Assembly: GCA_030062745.1 (NCBI GenBank)
Contig: CP099849.1
Location: forward strand, 21,750,144-21,814,143
Direction of reading: 5' to 3'
Length of the DNA stretch: 64,000 nucleotides
DNA from: Capitulum mitella
Taxonomy: Eukaryota; Arthropoda; Thecostraca; Pollicipedomorpha; Pollicipedidae
Under the pieces are notes generated by a model. That model searched no databases, had not been told where the DNA came from, and saw only the letters and a list, made by a program, of their open reading frames with translations. Each line of letters begins with the position of its first letter. The stretch's first letter is position 1. Both the position numbers and the translations under genes were made by a program. Positions 47,516 through 57,564 of this stretch are shown piece by piece.

Positions 47516-48689
47516 GATGCCAGGCGAGAGATCTCGTCACGCGCAACACGCTGGTGTTTTCCGTGACGCTCTGGGTATACGAGCGATGGTTAAGGGGACG
47601 TTTATCCAGTATAATATTTCGGTAGTAGTCACTATATATTCAACATCACTGATTTGCGAGAACAGCTAAAATTGGAAAACCGCATATTTGCCATAATAAC
47701 TACAAAACTACCGTAATGAAGCATACATAACTGCCAGTCTGTATAAAAAAGACATGGTACGCTAATAATGAAAAATGACTTGTCTGTTAATTCTTAATTA
47801 AACTCAAGCGCAGTGTTCTCAAGCGCTGAAAGCGACAGACACAAATCGCCGTTGCAAGCATATCATTAACGAAGTAAAGACTTAAGGAAAACGATGCTTC
47901 GGCCATAACATCAAGGGCAAGTGGGCGACGACGATGCCAGGAACAAAGCTCATTTCAGCCGTCCAGTCGCTTCAGCATCAGTCTCCAGGATAGCTTCCGA
48001 CAGTTATCCTACATTTAATCCGACTTGTCATCAACAAGGCCTAGGCAGTTACATTTCATCATTTGCAGCGACACGTGGCCATGATGGACATGCGATGCAT
48101 CGTTTCTTTCCTACTCCAAGAACAGCCTACTTTGTTTCACTGTACGATACATTTTCAGCAAAGTCAGTTACTTTTCGTTAAATGACGGTTTCCTCCATCG
48201 CTTTCGGACAGTGACCCGCCAGTTTTGGTCTGAATCTGAAACGGATAGGTTTCACTCTGCTCCGGTCTCTAAGTTAACTTGATACTATCAGGATATTTCT
48301 TTCGCATTTAGTAGTTATCCTTTAAGAAGGCTTCTGTTTTTCGTATTCCATCTCATGTCGCAGTGCGCTGGGACGCCCGCTTTTTGCGCGTTGGCAGGGA
48401 TGTGTAGCACGCGGTTTTTCTCGTTTATTTTCCGCGCATCGGAAAATATATGAAATGACGCTGACAACTTAAACTCTGCCTCGAACTCAACTCGAACTCC
48501 GCCTCTGATTTTGTCCGCGCCGCAAACTTGAACACTGGCGTCTACAGCGGTGCGGCGAGTTCAGACACGCCCAGGAAAATGACCATGGCAGTACTAGAAC
48601 GACGCTTCCCGATACAGACTCACCTCACTTGTTTCCGCTTCCGGTTCGGACTCATGCATGGACTTGTTGAGCTGTCACCCGGCCCGATC

Positions 48690-48771
48690 GAGAGGTGGCG
48701 GCGTTGAGATTCGAACCCGCAACGTTGCGATTATGAGTACGAGTCGCTATCCACTGAGCTAACGAGGATAC
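48690..48771 (-). repeat. tRNA-Met-like SINE head
   Basis: Minus strand reads TAGCTCAGTGGATAGCG (A box), then TACTCATAATCGC with CAT at the anticodon position, then GCGGGTTCGAATCTC (B box, 48708-48717). The spacing is that of a tRNA and the loop CTCATAA is that of elongator Met. The T-stem and acceptor stem do not pair properly, so this is a tRNA-derived SINE or tRNA pseudogene, not a working tRNA. The SINE body would extend toward lower coordinates. Confidence 0.7.
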
Positions 48772-48846
48772 CGTCTGCGGACCGACCTTGACCACGCCCG
48801 AGTCCAGCGGGCCGCCCGCCCGCCAAGGTCAGCCGGATAGAACGGG

Positions 48847-48856
48847 TCACGTGACC
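48847..48856. promoter_or_regulatory. GTCACGTGAC E-box palindrome
   Basis: Fourth copy of the extended E-box of the 19870-19961 cluster, embedded in the longer palindrome GGGTCACGTGACCC. ACACGTGA lies 40 bp downstream. It is inside the receptor's second intron. Confidence 0.4.
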
Positions 48857-48951
48857 CGGCCCGGCCCACACTGCCGTCCGGGGCTAATGACACGTGATCC
48901 GCTGAGGCCGAATGCTATTGGGCGACTCCCCCGACCAGTCGCAATGGACAG

Positions 48952-49128
48952 ATGGCTGACTGACGCCTGACGAGGCTAAAGGCTTGATTGACTGAAGGCA
49001 CGGATGTCTGGGCCCAAGAAGTTTTGCGTCCTAATTCACAGACGACTGGCTGATGCCTGACGAAACACGCGATTTGACACAATATTCGGGACGCCTGAGT
49101 CCATGAGATTGCGCATCCTAATTCACAA
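48952..49128. repeat. Diverged tandem duplication of about 90 bp
   Basis: Two adjacent copies share (A/C)TGGCTGA...CGCCTGACGA at the start and GCGTCCTAATTCACA / GCATCCTAATTCACA at the end. Confidence 0.7.
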
Positions 49129-50623
49129 ATAAACGTCACAATCTTCGCTCTCGCTCTGGATCCCCGCCTGGATCCACTCGGATCGCGTGTAGTCGTCAAA
49201 CCGACGAATCCGGACGCTCTCTTCAGAAAAGCTAACTTGGGGTCACCGCCAAACACACGCGGGTGATATGTGGACGAGGCGTTCTGCTTGAAATCGCTGC
49301 AGGCTTAGCACGGTGATAAAGCTTAAAGCAAACGTTTCATGTCCTTGTCCGCGAACATTGTTCACATCTACTGTCGACACCTATGGACGAACCATACACC
49401 GCAAGCGTAGCTTCACCATATTGGGCTTATGAAGAACGCTGGAAAATATCTTTCAGACTCATAGGTCTCGAAAAGAGAACTCGTATCCGTCTGGGATTGG
49501 CCATGCTCGTGTTTTGTGTGTTTTTTTTCGTGGTCCCCATCGTAAGTCCAATACTTGCTATTCCTGTTTTAACATCTGGCATATATTCACTGGGTGCGAT
49601 TAATTCACAACTTGGGGGCAACCAGCGATAACCCTTCGAATACATGTTCTACTTGTGATAACGACCACTGCCTTTTAAATCTGATGTCTGTGCAGTTGAA
49701 ACACATACATTTCCCAAACGGACTGTGGGGCTACAAACTGTGCATTTGCGCCATATTGGCTACGCGACGAAAGTGGAAACATAATGGTCTGCGGACGAGG
49801 CAAAAAAATCTCTCGATACCGAGCAAACAGAAAACGCAGTGTAGAAAATACGAACCGGATCCAGCGAACACCGGTCGCATAAGGCATCCTAGACCGGTGA
49901 TCCACCGGTCTTCGCTCCGCCACGTTTTGCTAGTTGCACTACGTGCATGCGTATTCGTCTTCCTTCTCTGCTTGATGTATCTCGCAAAGTTCATCCATCG
50001 CAGCAGTGATGACTGCTTTCCTTACACAGTGATAACTCTGCATTCCTCAAATAAGAGGAGAATAAGGAGGTGGAGGACAGAAATTTAGGAAAGCAGGCGC
50101 TTGTGGACCACTTTGTGGTTTTTGGACAAACAGCGTCTTGTGTTGGTGCAGCACCGTAAAGAATGCAGAACGACATTTTCCGAGGTCCCTTTCTGACCTC
50201 TTTGATGAACTCAGAAAGGAAACCTCCGCGATTCTTGTGGATTCGTTATCTCGTGTCTGACGAAGTCAGCTTGAATTTCATAAGATGGTAATATTTCAGA
50301 GAAAATGACACCTTAAGGAATCGGAGCCTCTTCTACTTAAATTTCCAGTGGTTCTACTCGCAGGCAACTCATTTGACATGGCTGAAAACCTAAAAGCCAC
50401 GTGTCTTGGCTTTTGAAGACCAAGGTCGACGCAGTTTTTCTCACCCGCAGCCCATGCTTTTTCTGCCGTCGTCTGTCCATGCTTTAGCCAAACTCCGATA
50501 CGTTCCCTGTTGTTGTACTTTTATCTCGAGCTGTGGTTTCCAGGATGACGCAGATGGACCAAGCACTTGCTCTGATTTCCATACATTAATATTAAGTTAT
50601 AACATCAACATTAAGTTATGAAC

Positions 50624-50748
50624 GAGGGCGTAGGAACGTCCAGAAGTGTTTTTTTGGGGTGACGTTTTTCCCATAGGGCTAATGCAAAATTTCCTAGACA
50701 GTGGGGGAAGGCAATGCCCCCGGCCCTCCCTTGTTCCTACGCTTACGG
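50624..50748 (+). mobile_element. 125-bp MITE related to the 154-bp family
   Basis: Ends GGGCGTAGGAACGTCC and, reverse-complemented, AAGCGTAGGAACAAGGG. Flanks TTATGAAC (50616-50623) and CTATGAAT (50749-50756) agree at 6 of 8. The core GGGCTAATGCAAAATTTCCT matches the GCTAATGTTAAATTTCGCCA core of copies 8263 and 39046. More diverged than those two. Confidence 0.65.
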
Positions 50749-51423
50749 CTATGAATCAATAGTATCCACCCTTACAATGACTGGTGTTTTCAACCATTCT
50801 GATGGAATGGTTGGATCGATGGATGGATGGAAACCTGATGAAAACCTGACGAATCCTGGCGATGACGTAGTCATCGCCGGGATTGGTTTGCCATACCGTA
50901 TTCTGGGCGCCATGTATTTTCCGATCGAACTTATCATTTTCGCAAAAAACGCCACGACGGCATGGAGACGCCAATATGTACAAAATAAAATGCGATGTGC
51001 TCCAGCGGTTTCGTATCTCTCGGATCCATGGGTACGCGCACGAGAAGTCGTGAAGCCCGTCACTAATCCAGATGAAGCAGGTCATCGGTAATTTCACTGA
51101 CGTTGCTCATCATTCTTTCTCACATTACAGGCATTGTAGCCTCTTCCGGACTAGTTTTGGAAAACGGGTAAAAAAGCGAAGATAGCCAATGGCTGTGCTT
51201 TTTTACCAATCTAAAAGAACTGCTCTTTGCATCGGTGTCACATTCAGTTGGTTTGCGCGGTTAGCCGCAGTGGGACACGGTCACCCACTCCAAAGCCCGA
51301 TATGCTGAGCTTTAATACTCTGCTCCGCTTGCCAACCAGTTCCACAGGATTTGAGTCCAGGGCTTTCTGAGACAGATCCAAGGAGACTTGCACCATGTTG
51401 CAGTCACTCGTCAGCATCCTTGC

Positions 51424-51560
51424 GCAAGGCGCTCTTGTAACAAACCCTACCAGGGATGTCGATTTGTATTCTTTTGAGAGGGCTTTAGCCCACCCAGTAA
51501 TGATTTGGGCTCCTTTCAATATTGGTTTGGGTCCCTCCATTATTTTCTGCCGGTTTTAGA
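51424..51560 (-). repeat. Dispersed repeat, copy 2 (inverted)
   Basis: Reverse complement carries CAGAAAATAATGG, GGACCCAAACCAATATTG, ACTGGGTGGGC, CCCTCTCAAAAGAATACAAA and TCGAC in the same order as 4395-4505. In both copies the same frame gives a peptide ending SKEYKST, but no protein family is known and a chance effect of shared DNA is likely. Confidence 0.8.
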
Positions 51561-51665
51561 GGGAAATGATTAATAATAATGAAACGAAAGGCCTCATTAG
51601 ATAAGAGGTAAGCACAAAGTAAGGAATAAAGTCCAAAACGATGTGTCTATCTTTCTATCTTGTAT

Positions 51666-51668
<3 letters not shown>

Positions 51669-51714
<46 letters not shown>
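51669..51714. repeat. (TA)n microsatellite
   Basis: About 23 uninterrupted TA units, directly before the Penelope-like 3' coding remnant. Confidence 0.97.
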
Positions 51715-51717
<3 letters not shown>

Positions 51718-51718
<1 letters not shown>

Positions 51719-51891
51719 GCATCATCACCATCATCATCACCAGACAGCAGCTCACAGACAACACAGAAATCATCACATCCACAACTGACCGACGCAAACT
51801 CCATATCCTTGAAGCATTACACATCAAACAATTCAGCCCAGCACTAAACAAACAAATAAACGCCGGAGTATCCCTGAAACTCTTCGGATAA
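51718..51891 (+). pseudogene. Penelope-like element, C-terminal coding remnant
   Basis: Fifty-seven codons to a stop at 51889-51891, ending DRRKLHILEALHIKQFSPAL then NKQINAG. This is the typical end of the GIY-YIG endonuclease domain of Penelope-like retroelements (a Glu within LxILEAxxI, then a PxLN motif). The upstream part of the domain and the reverse transcriptase are missing; a TA microsatellite occupies that side. The following 200 bp (to about 52110) serve as 3' flank and join the terminal-repeat copies. Confidence 0.7.
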
Positions 51892-51987
51892 TTTTGCAGA
51901 AAATGCGGGCAAAAGCAGGTATGGGGTTTTTTGGCCGTTCAGAACTGTGTTGATGTGGCGTGTATATCGAAAGTGTGGCAACCGAGG

Positions 51988-52275
51988 AGCGAACGTGTAA
52001 TGTGATTTATTTCGAAACCTAAGTGTAATCAAAATGCAGTGTCGCTTTGTAATTTGAAAATGGATAGTGCTATATCCGAAACGTTAAATAAAACCGACCA
52101 AAAGTAATGTGATACTAAATGTGCTCATTCGGCTCAGTTTTACACCAACTGAATGATGAAGCAAAACATGTAGTTCGAGACATCGAAAAAACAAGTAAAA
52201 AGCTAACAAAAGCAAAGTACGCCCTAGTCTTCAATAAAACTTGTGTCAAGGAAAATATTCTGCCCAAGTATACCA
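51988..52275 (+). mobile_element. Penelope-like terminal repeat, copy A
   Basis: Starts AGCGAACGTGTAATGTGATT. Contains the hairpin GGATA-GTGCTA-TATCC (52062-52077) followed by GAAACG and AAATAAAA, then a frame with VLHQLNDEAKHVVRDIE and KYALVFNKTCVKENILPKYT, similar to N-terminal parts of Penelope-like proteins. It ends in a TA run. Pseudo-LTR is the best class. Confidence 0.7.
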
Positions 52276-52298
52276 ATATATATATATATATATATATA

Positions 52299-52518
52299 TT
52301 GGGCAGAATATTTTCTTTCACACAAGTTTTATTGAAGACTACGGCGTACTTTGCTTTAGTTAGCTTTTTATTTGTTTTTCGATGTCTCGAACTATATGTT
52401 TTAATTGGTGCAAAACTGAGCCGAATGAACACATTTAGTATCACATTACTCTTGGTGGGTTTTATTTAACGTTTAGGATATAGCTCTGTCCATTTTCAAA
52501 ATTACAAAGCGACACTGG
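52299..52518 (-). mobile_element. Penelope-like terminal repeat, copy B (inverted)
   Basis: Reverse complement matches copy A from CAGTGTCGCTTTG through TGTGATACTAAATGTGTTCA to AAAATATTCTGCCCA, with roughly 90 percent identity by eye. A (TA)n of about 24 bp (52276-52299) separates A and B, so the pair forms a large inverted repeat. Confidence 0.8.
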
Positions 52519-52766
52519 AGCGAACGTTCATTGTGATTTATTTTCAAACCTAAGTGTAATCAAAATGCAGTGTGGCTTTGTAATTTTAAAAATGGATAGT
52601 GCTATATCCGAAACGTTAAATAAAACCCATCAAGAGTAATGTGATACTAAATGTATTGCATTCGGCTCAGTTTTACACCAATTGAATAATGAAGTAAAAC
52701 ATATAATTCGAGGCATCGAAAAAAGAAATAAAAAGCTAACTAAAGCAAATTACGCCCTAGCCTTCA

Positions 52767-52767
<1 letters not shown>
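52519..52767 (+). mobile_element. Penelope-like terminal repeat, copy C
   Basis: Begins AGCGAACGTTCATTGTGATT directly at the end of B and repeats the A modules, including GGATA-GTGCTA-TATCC-GAAACG (52594-52615) and the KLTKANYALAFN frame. It is truncated in the microsatellite that follows. Confidence 0.8.

Positions 52768-52860
<93 letters not shown>
52768..52860. repeat. (TA)n(TG)n microsatellite
   Basis: TA units followed by about 28 TG units, replacing the end of copy C. Confidence 0.97.
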
Positions 52861-52862
<2 letters not shown>

Positions 52863-53989
52863 CCGGGATAAATGCAATTTTCATTTGATAAATAGTAACA
52901 AAAAATTTATAAATTTCCATTGGTTTTAATAAAGTGGGCTAAATCTGTTGAGAAGCCCACATTTGGGGGGAGGTTAGGTTGCCGGGCCCTCGCCTCGGCC
53001 TCCCATTCATTTACAGAAATCGATATCCCGCAACTCTACAATGTCAAATGCATCTTTACAGCAGAAAGGCGCGAAAACATACAATGAAATAACTGTCCGT
53101 CTACGCAGTTGGTACCCACCGCAACTCCCGGTTGCAAAATGCCTGACGCTTGGTGCTAAGGTTGTTTGGAATAGCTGACGCCACCTCCCCACATCACCCA
53201 GTGGTGTTGGTCTGGCCGTCCGACAAATCGTTCACGTCACCCGCTGCAATTAATCGATCCGCCGAAGTCGCCGTCTCACCGCCCGATGGAATCTATCGTA
53301 CCATCTGATGGCATTTGTCACACAGCCCCTCTGAATTCATTACGTTGCCTAATAGAATCCATCGCGCCTCTGGCCGAAATGTGTCACACCAACCGATAGA
53401 GCCAGTCGCACCAGCTTGCGACATCTTTTGCACCACGGCACAATGGGGCATTTTGCGATTTAGCCTGAATAAATTGAAAAAAAACATTTCTTCAGTTTTC
53501 TACGGGGTTTTCTCCCGGGATGCATGCAAAAATGTCTGAAGTTTACGACCATAAATTCATTCCGACTTACCATGTACGGCTCTGCGCCAAAATAATCGCC
53601 CAAAGTACACCATTCTTTTATCAGACGATGTCAGCAGTTTTAACTGGTGCACCAGTTAATACTATTGGCATTGCCCATCAAATTATGGCTGAACCAAGCG
53701 TACTGACAGATCCGATCTGGCGCTTTCTCCTCTTGAAATCAAGTGGTTTCTCCGCGACTTCGATGGAATCCTATCACATTCCGATCAGGCTTAGGGCAAA
53801 TGATGAAAGGCATTCGGTGCAACAGTTCTCAGGAATATGAACACAGGAATGCTTTTGAAGCTGGCATGGCCAAAGACATCCTGAAAGCTATTTCTTTTCA
53901 TGCAAAACCATCAGCAAACCGTTTGCACAAACCTGCTAAAACTGTTGTTAGTTGATAGGACAACCGTCCTACGGCGCAGTCGCAGGCGT

Positions 53990-54425
53990 AACTGCGCCAG
54001 GCCTAACGCCCATGTTGTAACGGGAGTCTGATGCGTCAGGGCGCAGCGTCAGATCGGCACGCCGACGACGCAGTCGTCGACGTCGACACAGCGGTCGCCG
54101 TCGGCGCGCCGCTGCTGCCGACGTGATGCAATATCGGGCACGTCCGGGCACGCCCACGTGCCAACCGCGGCAGAGTATTGTCGCCGTGAGCTCGTTTAGC
54201 TGAAGTGGACGGTTCCTGATTGGGACTGACGGAGCAGTCGGGGCTGCACGCGCGGGGAGCCAGCCCCGGGACAGGAGTGAAGCAGCCGCTCCGGGGGTCC
54301 GGGCAGTCCAAGCGGCCTGGTGGCCGGGTCTGGAGTTCAGGCAGCCCGGACGGTGGGGTTCCGACACGAGTTGGCCCGGCAGGTGGGGCTGAGGGATTCA
54401 GGCGGCCTGGCGGGAGGAGGCGGAG
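53990..54425. promoter_or_regulatory. CpG-rich block in intron B-C
   Basis: CG-dense 430 bp with GTCGTCGACGTCGAC-type repeats near 54070-54085 and GGC(G)GCCTGG repeats at 54300-54415. It could be an internal promoter or a GC-rich repeat. The opposing frames (132 and 91 codons) have no recognisable domain. Confidence 0.3.
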
Positions 54426-56497
54426 CTAAAATACCGCAAGAATCAAAGGCAGAGGGGTTCGCACGGCAAGACGGGCTAGACAAGAACTTTTATGCATTTT
54501 ATGATATTGACACTCGGGCTAAATTTATTTAAAATGTAATGTTTTTTCTTTGGCTGAATTTTTCATTAAGGCCTATGTTCAGAACCTTTGAACCATCGTC
54601 AACTTCTTTAAAAACTTCTAAGAGAAGTATTTTTTAATGTGTATATGACTTGGATACAACCACGCGCAAGTTTTTCATTGTTTTAGCCCATCTGTGAACT
54701 GCACCAAAGGCTGACCTCACTTTGAGTCGAATCATTTTTGGTTACAGTTTAGGTTTAGGCGACAGTCGTCAGGAAATGTTGATTGTGTGCGACATAACTG
54801 CAACATGACACATGCATCTCTTTCACCGCTGTTAGGGTCTAGTAATTTATTGTGACCTGCATCGGTATGCGATCAGTATGGAAATCGTTACATCCTAATT
54901 TGGTAACCATGTGACGAAATGAAAAATGCCGGATAATTAGCAAAGATATGCTTCGCTGCATTTAATGTACACACATATAGAAGAAATGGGCAATGTAAGA
55001 AGGGCTTCCTTTCCAGACCAGCAAACACATAATCACAGAGTAAAGGAGGGGACTAAGGTAAAACAGAATTAGCCTTAAACTCATAATATCTAAAAAAATG
55101 AAAAAAATTAATCCTGTATTTCGGCCACGGGTCTTCCTAAGGGATTCCCTGGGCCAGTGCACTGAGATCCACGCAAGGTGACACTGGCGGTTTTAAGATT
55201 CAGCAGCGCCTGTAAGAAGTCGCGATACCCTGCAGTCATGCTGCCCCTAGGCGACAGAGCCCTGCGCCGAGATCTTCCGTACATTTATCAAACCACTTCA
55301 CGAGACTTCCGGCCTCGTCTGCTCTGCAACCTGCGCCCGTCTGCTAGAACGGGACGTCGAGGGTCTCGGCCACTCTGTCTTGCATCACGCTCTGAGCACT
55401 GCTCATTCGGGGAAATGGTTATATCCTTATCCTGAGGAGGCTGCTGCTTATTGCCGGAGTCTTCCGGTATCGGGTGACTTATCCTCCGCGTTAACGAAAC
55501 TCACGGCAAACCTGAGTGATGGAGTTCACACGGCGGCTTGGCGGCCGGCGACGTGAATTACCAATCAGCGCGCGTTTCGCTCTACATGACAAACCGCCTG
55601 AGGCAACGGCACTTCGGATTCAGCGAGGCCACCTGGGGCTAGACGACTAGGAACGGAAAGGAAATTTGGAAGTTTCCGGCTGCATGCTTGAGTGGCCCCG
55701 TGAAAAATACCCTTCCGTCAGCGTAATATTCTGTTCTGCCAGCTGAGCTTAAGAACGGCCTTACCCTTGCCCGGGGACTTCAGCACTCAACTTTTCTGTA
55801 CTCTCTTCTCGTCTTCTCATCGCTGTCAGAACTCGGAGTTCGGAACTAGCCGGAAAACATTTCAATGTTCCACTTTCCTCTCGGCACCGTCGAATTAGCG
55901 CCAAATCCCTCCAAGCCGTCGTCGCTGCCCCACCCCGCTCCCTGCGGACCCACGGCCGGGCCTCTTACTTCCGCCACTTCGTCCACCTACCATCCAGTTT
56001 TTGGAAAGTTTGCCGTTAATGATAACTCCGGCTCGGCAGGAAAAAAATCCTGCGCCTTCAGGCTCCGGCGACAGCACTCCGGACTTTTAGACTCGTCCAA
56101 TTTTTTCTGTCCCAGGGTAATGGATTCTGTCGCCATCCGGCCAAGTTCATCCGGAGACGTAATGCGCGAGGTTCTTGCTTCAGTGCGCCGTTGTTCCGCG
56201 AATAGCTGCACAGTTTTCCTTCCCAGAGACGGATTTGTTAAATCCTGCAGCCTTTTTAAAATGTTCCACGATCATTGCGATCATGCGTTATCAAACGGCA
56301 TATTTTCCTGTAATGATGTTTTTATGATTATGTATGATCATATGGTTTATGTAATGATGTCCTTACTGAGGACAGCACGTTTTCCACGCCTCATATTTGC
56401 AACATACTTAAAAAAAAACGCTGTTCCGCGGTCAGCCTTTACTCGCTTCCGTCACGCGAAGAGTTTGTCTGAGTTATCTCACGCTCTCGTGCCGCAG

Positions 56498-56665
56498 AAC
56501 ACCATGCAGAAGTACTGCACGGCCAACGGCACATGGTACTTCAGTCCCGAGCACAACACGACCTGGACCAACTACTCCTCATGCCACCTGCCGCCCTCGT
56601 CGCACGGTCCCATCTTGCAGGAGCATCTCCCGATGGTCAGCTACTCGGACAATGAGCTCATACAG
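56498..56665 (+). CDS. Family B1 GPCR, exon C (end of ectodomain)
   Basis: Exactly 56 codons, phase 0 at both ends, with acceptor GCCGCAG before 56498 and donor GTGAGG after 56665. It completes the hormone-binding domain: KYCTANGTWYF holds the fifth Cys and the conserved C-x(3)-G-x-W, and TTWTNYSSC holds the sixth Cys in the family pattern N-x-T-W-x-N-Y-x-x-C. Sequons NGT, NTT and NYS fit an N-glycosylated extracellular domain. The tail (HLPMVSYSDNELIQ) is the linker to TM1. The match to calcitonin/DH31/PTH-receptor ectodomains is strong in layout. I did not run an alignment, so the branch is not assigned. A 274-codon open frame from 55865 runs into this exon, but its upstream part is intron. 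Confidence 0.92.
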
Positions 56666-56820
56666 GTGAGGCTCGGCGTTGGCGTTTGATCAACGCACGA
56701 GAATCAAACGCTGTCAGTCATCTGTTGCTTCTGTCAGATGTTATTGACCGGAGAATGGAAATCTTGCAGTCCCCGGTACAACATGTAATGGCCAGGCACG
56801 CAGCCAGAGAGAGAGAGAGC

Positions 56821-56910
<90 letters not shown>

Positions 56911-57469
56911 GAGAGGGGAGAGGGAGAGAGGGAGGGAGGGATAGAGAGGGAGAGAGAGGGAAGGAAAGAGAGAGAAGGAGAGAGAGAAAAAGAAAAAGTG
57001 AAAACAGAGGGAGGAGCGGAGAAAAAGGGAAAGAGAAAGAGGGAGGGAGAGAGAGGAAGAGAGAGAATATATAAACAGCCAGCAGCATTAAGAGGACGAT
57101 GGTTTGATAGGCTGGTTACCAGCACTAACCGGTCACGTAACTGGAATCTGAGATGCTAAACCACACCCGCTCTCAAGTCCCAGCGAACTGGACACCGGAC
57201 TTCATCAGCCTCCCTCTGACGTCGTCGCCAGGCGGTAGCCGGCTGGCCTCTCGGCCGGACCGCCTCGGGGAAAACGTGCTGCTGACGAGCTCACGCCTCC
57301 TGCTGATGATCCTGGCTAATTCGCTCCATTTCGTAGTCAGCATCGGCGGCCGGGTGCCATGTACTCTTTACTCTTTAGCACGCAGGCGACATAAAAAACG
57401 CTGGCATGGGGTCATACAAAGGATCGAATGTGGTCATCACTGCTTACTCTGCGGACTGCACGCTCACAG
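56666..57469 (+). other. GPCR intron C-D (0.8 kb)
   Basis: Short intron dominated by the purine-rich (GA)n tract at 56808-57067. The rest is unremarkable. Open frames of 115-157 codons on both strands here are artefacts of the dinucleotide repeat. Confidence 0.8.
56808..57067. repeat. (GA)n purine tract
   Basis: About 75 bp of pure GA, then imperfect GGGA/GAAA-rich purine sequence to 57067. It lies in intron C-D and is a strong polypurine-polypyrimidine block. Confidence 0.97.
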
Positions 57470-57564
57470 GTCTGGACTCCCGTCATCAAGAAGATCAGTC
57501 GAACGGGGTATGGTATATCCCTCACCAACCTCCTCATAGCCATGATCATCTTCTGCAGCATCAG
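57470..57564 (+). CDS. Family B1 GPCR, exon D (TM1)
   Basis: Thirty-one codons plus two bases, from an acceptor after CTCACAG to a GTGAGA donor. The peptide begins VWTPVIKKISRTGYGIS and runs into the hydrophobic LTNLLIAMIIFCSI. This is the first transmembrane helix of a family B1 receptor, with the typical GY(G/S)(I/V)S-L start. It ends in phase 2; joined to exon E the split codon is Arg, giving FCSIRKLRSCPR, the expected short first intracellular loop. The true frame is not the longest open frame at this position, so an ORF-based method would miss the exon. Intron C-D is only 0.8 kb and mostly a GA tract. Confidence 0.9.

Larger units (their letters stand above)
45611..56497 (+). other. GPCR intron B-C (10.9 kb)
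   Basis: Long intron loaded with repeats: a TTAA-ended repeat (47130-47484), a tRNA-like SINE (48690-48771), a tandem duplication (48952-49128), a MITE (50624-50748), a dispersed inverted repeat (51424-51560), a Penelope-like cluster (51669-52860) and a CpG-rich block (53990-54425). Between these, 45700-47130, 49130-50620, 52870-53990 and 54430-56497 show nothing I recognise beyond chance open frames. An 82-codon frame at 49383-49631 has two hydrophobic stretches but no known family and no supporting splice context. Confidence 0.7.

Noticed and set aside
49383-49631. 82-codon frame with hydrophobic helices
   Set aside because: Possible small membrane protein by composition only; inside the receptor intron, no family recognised, no promoter or splice evidence.
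55865-56497. Long open frame running into GPCR exon C
   Set aside because: The part before 56498 precedes a good acceptor and does not resemble any receptor; the match begins exactly at the acceptor, so it is intron read-through.
56686-57159. 157-codon + and 135-codon - frames
   Set aside because: Arg-Glu and Ser-Leu runs translated from the (GA)n tract.
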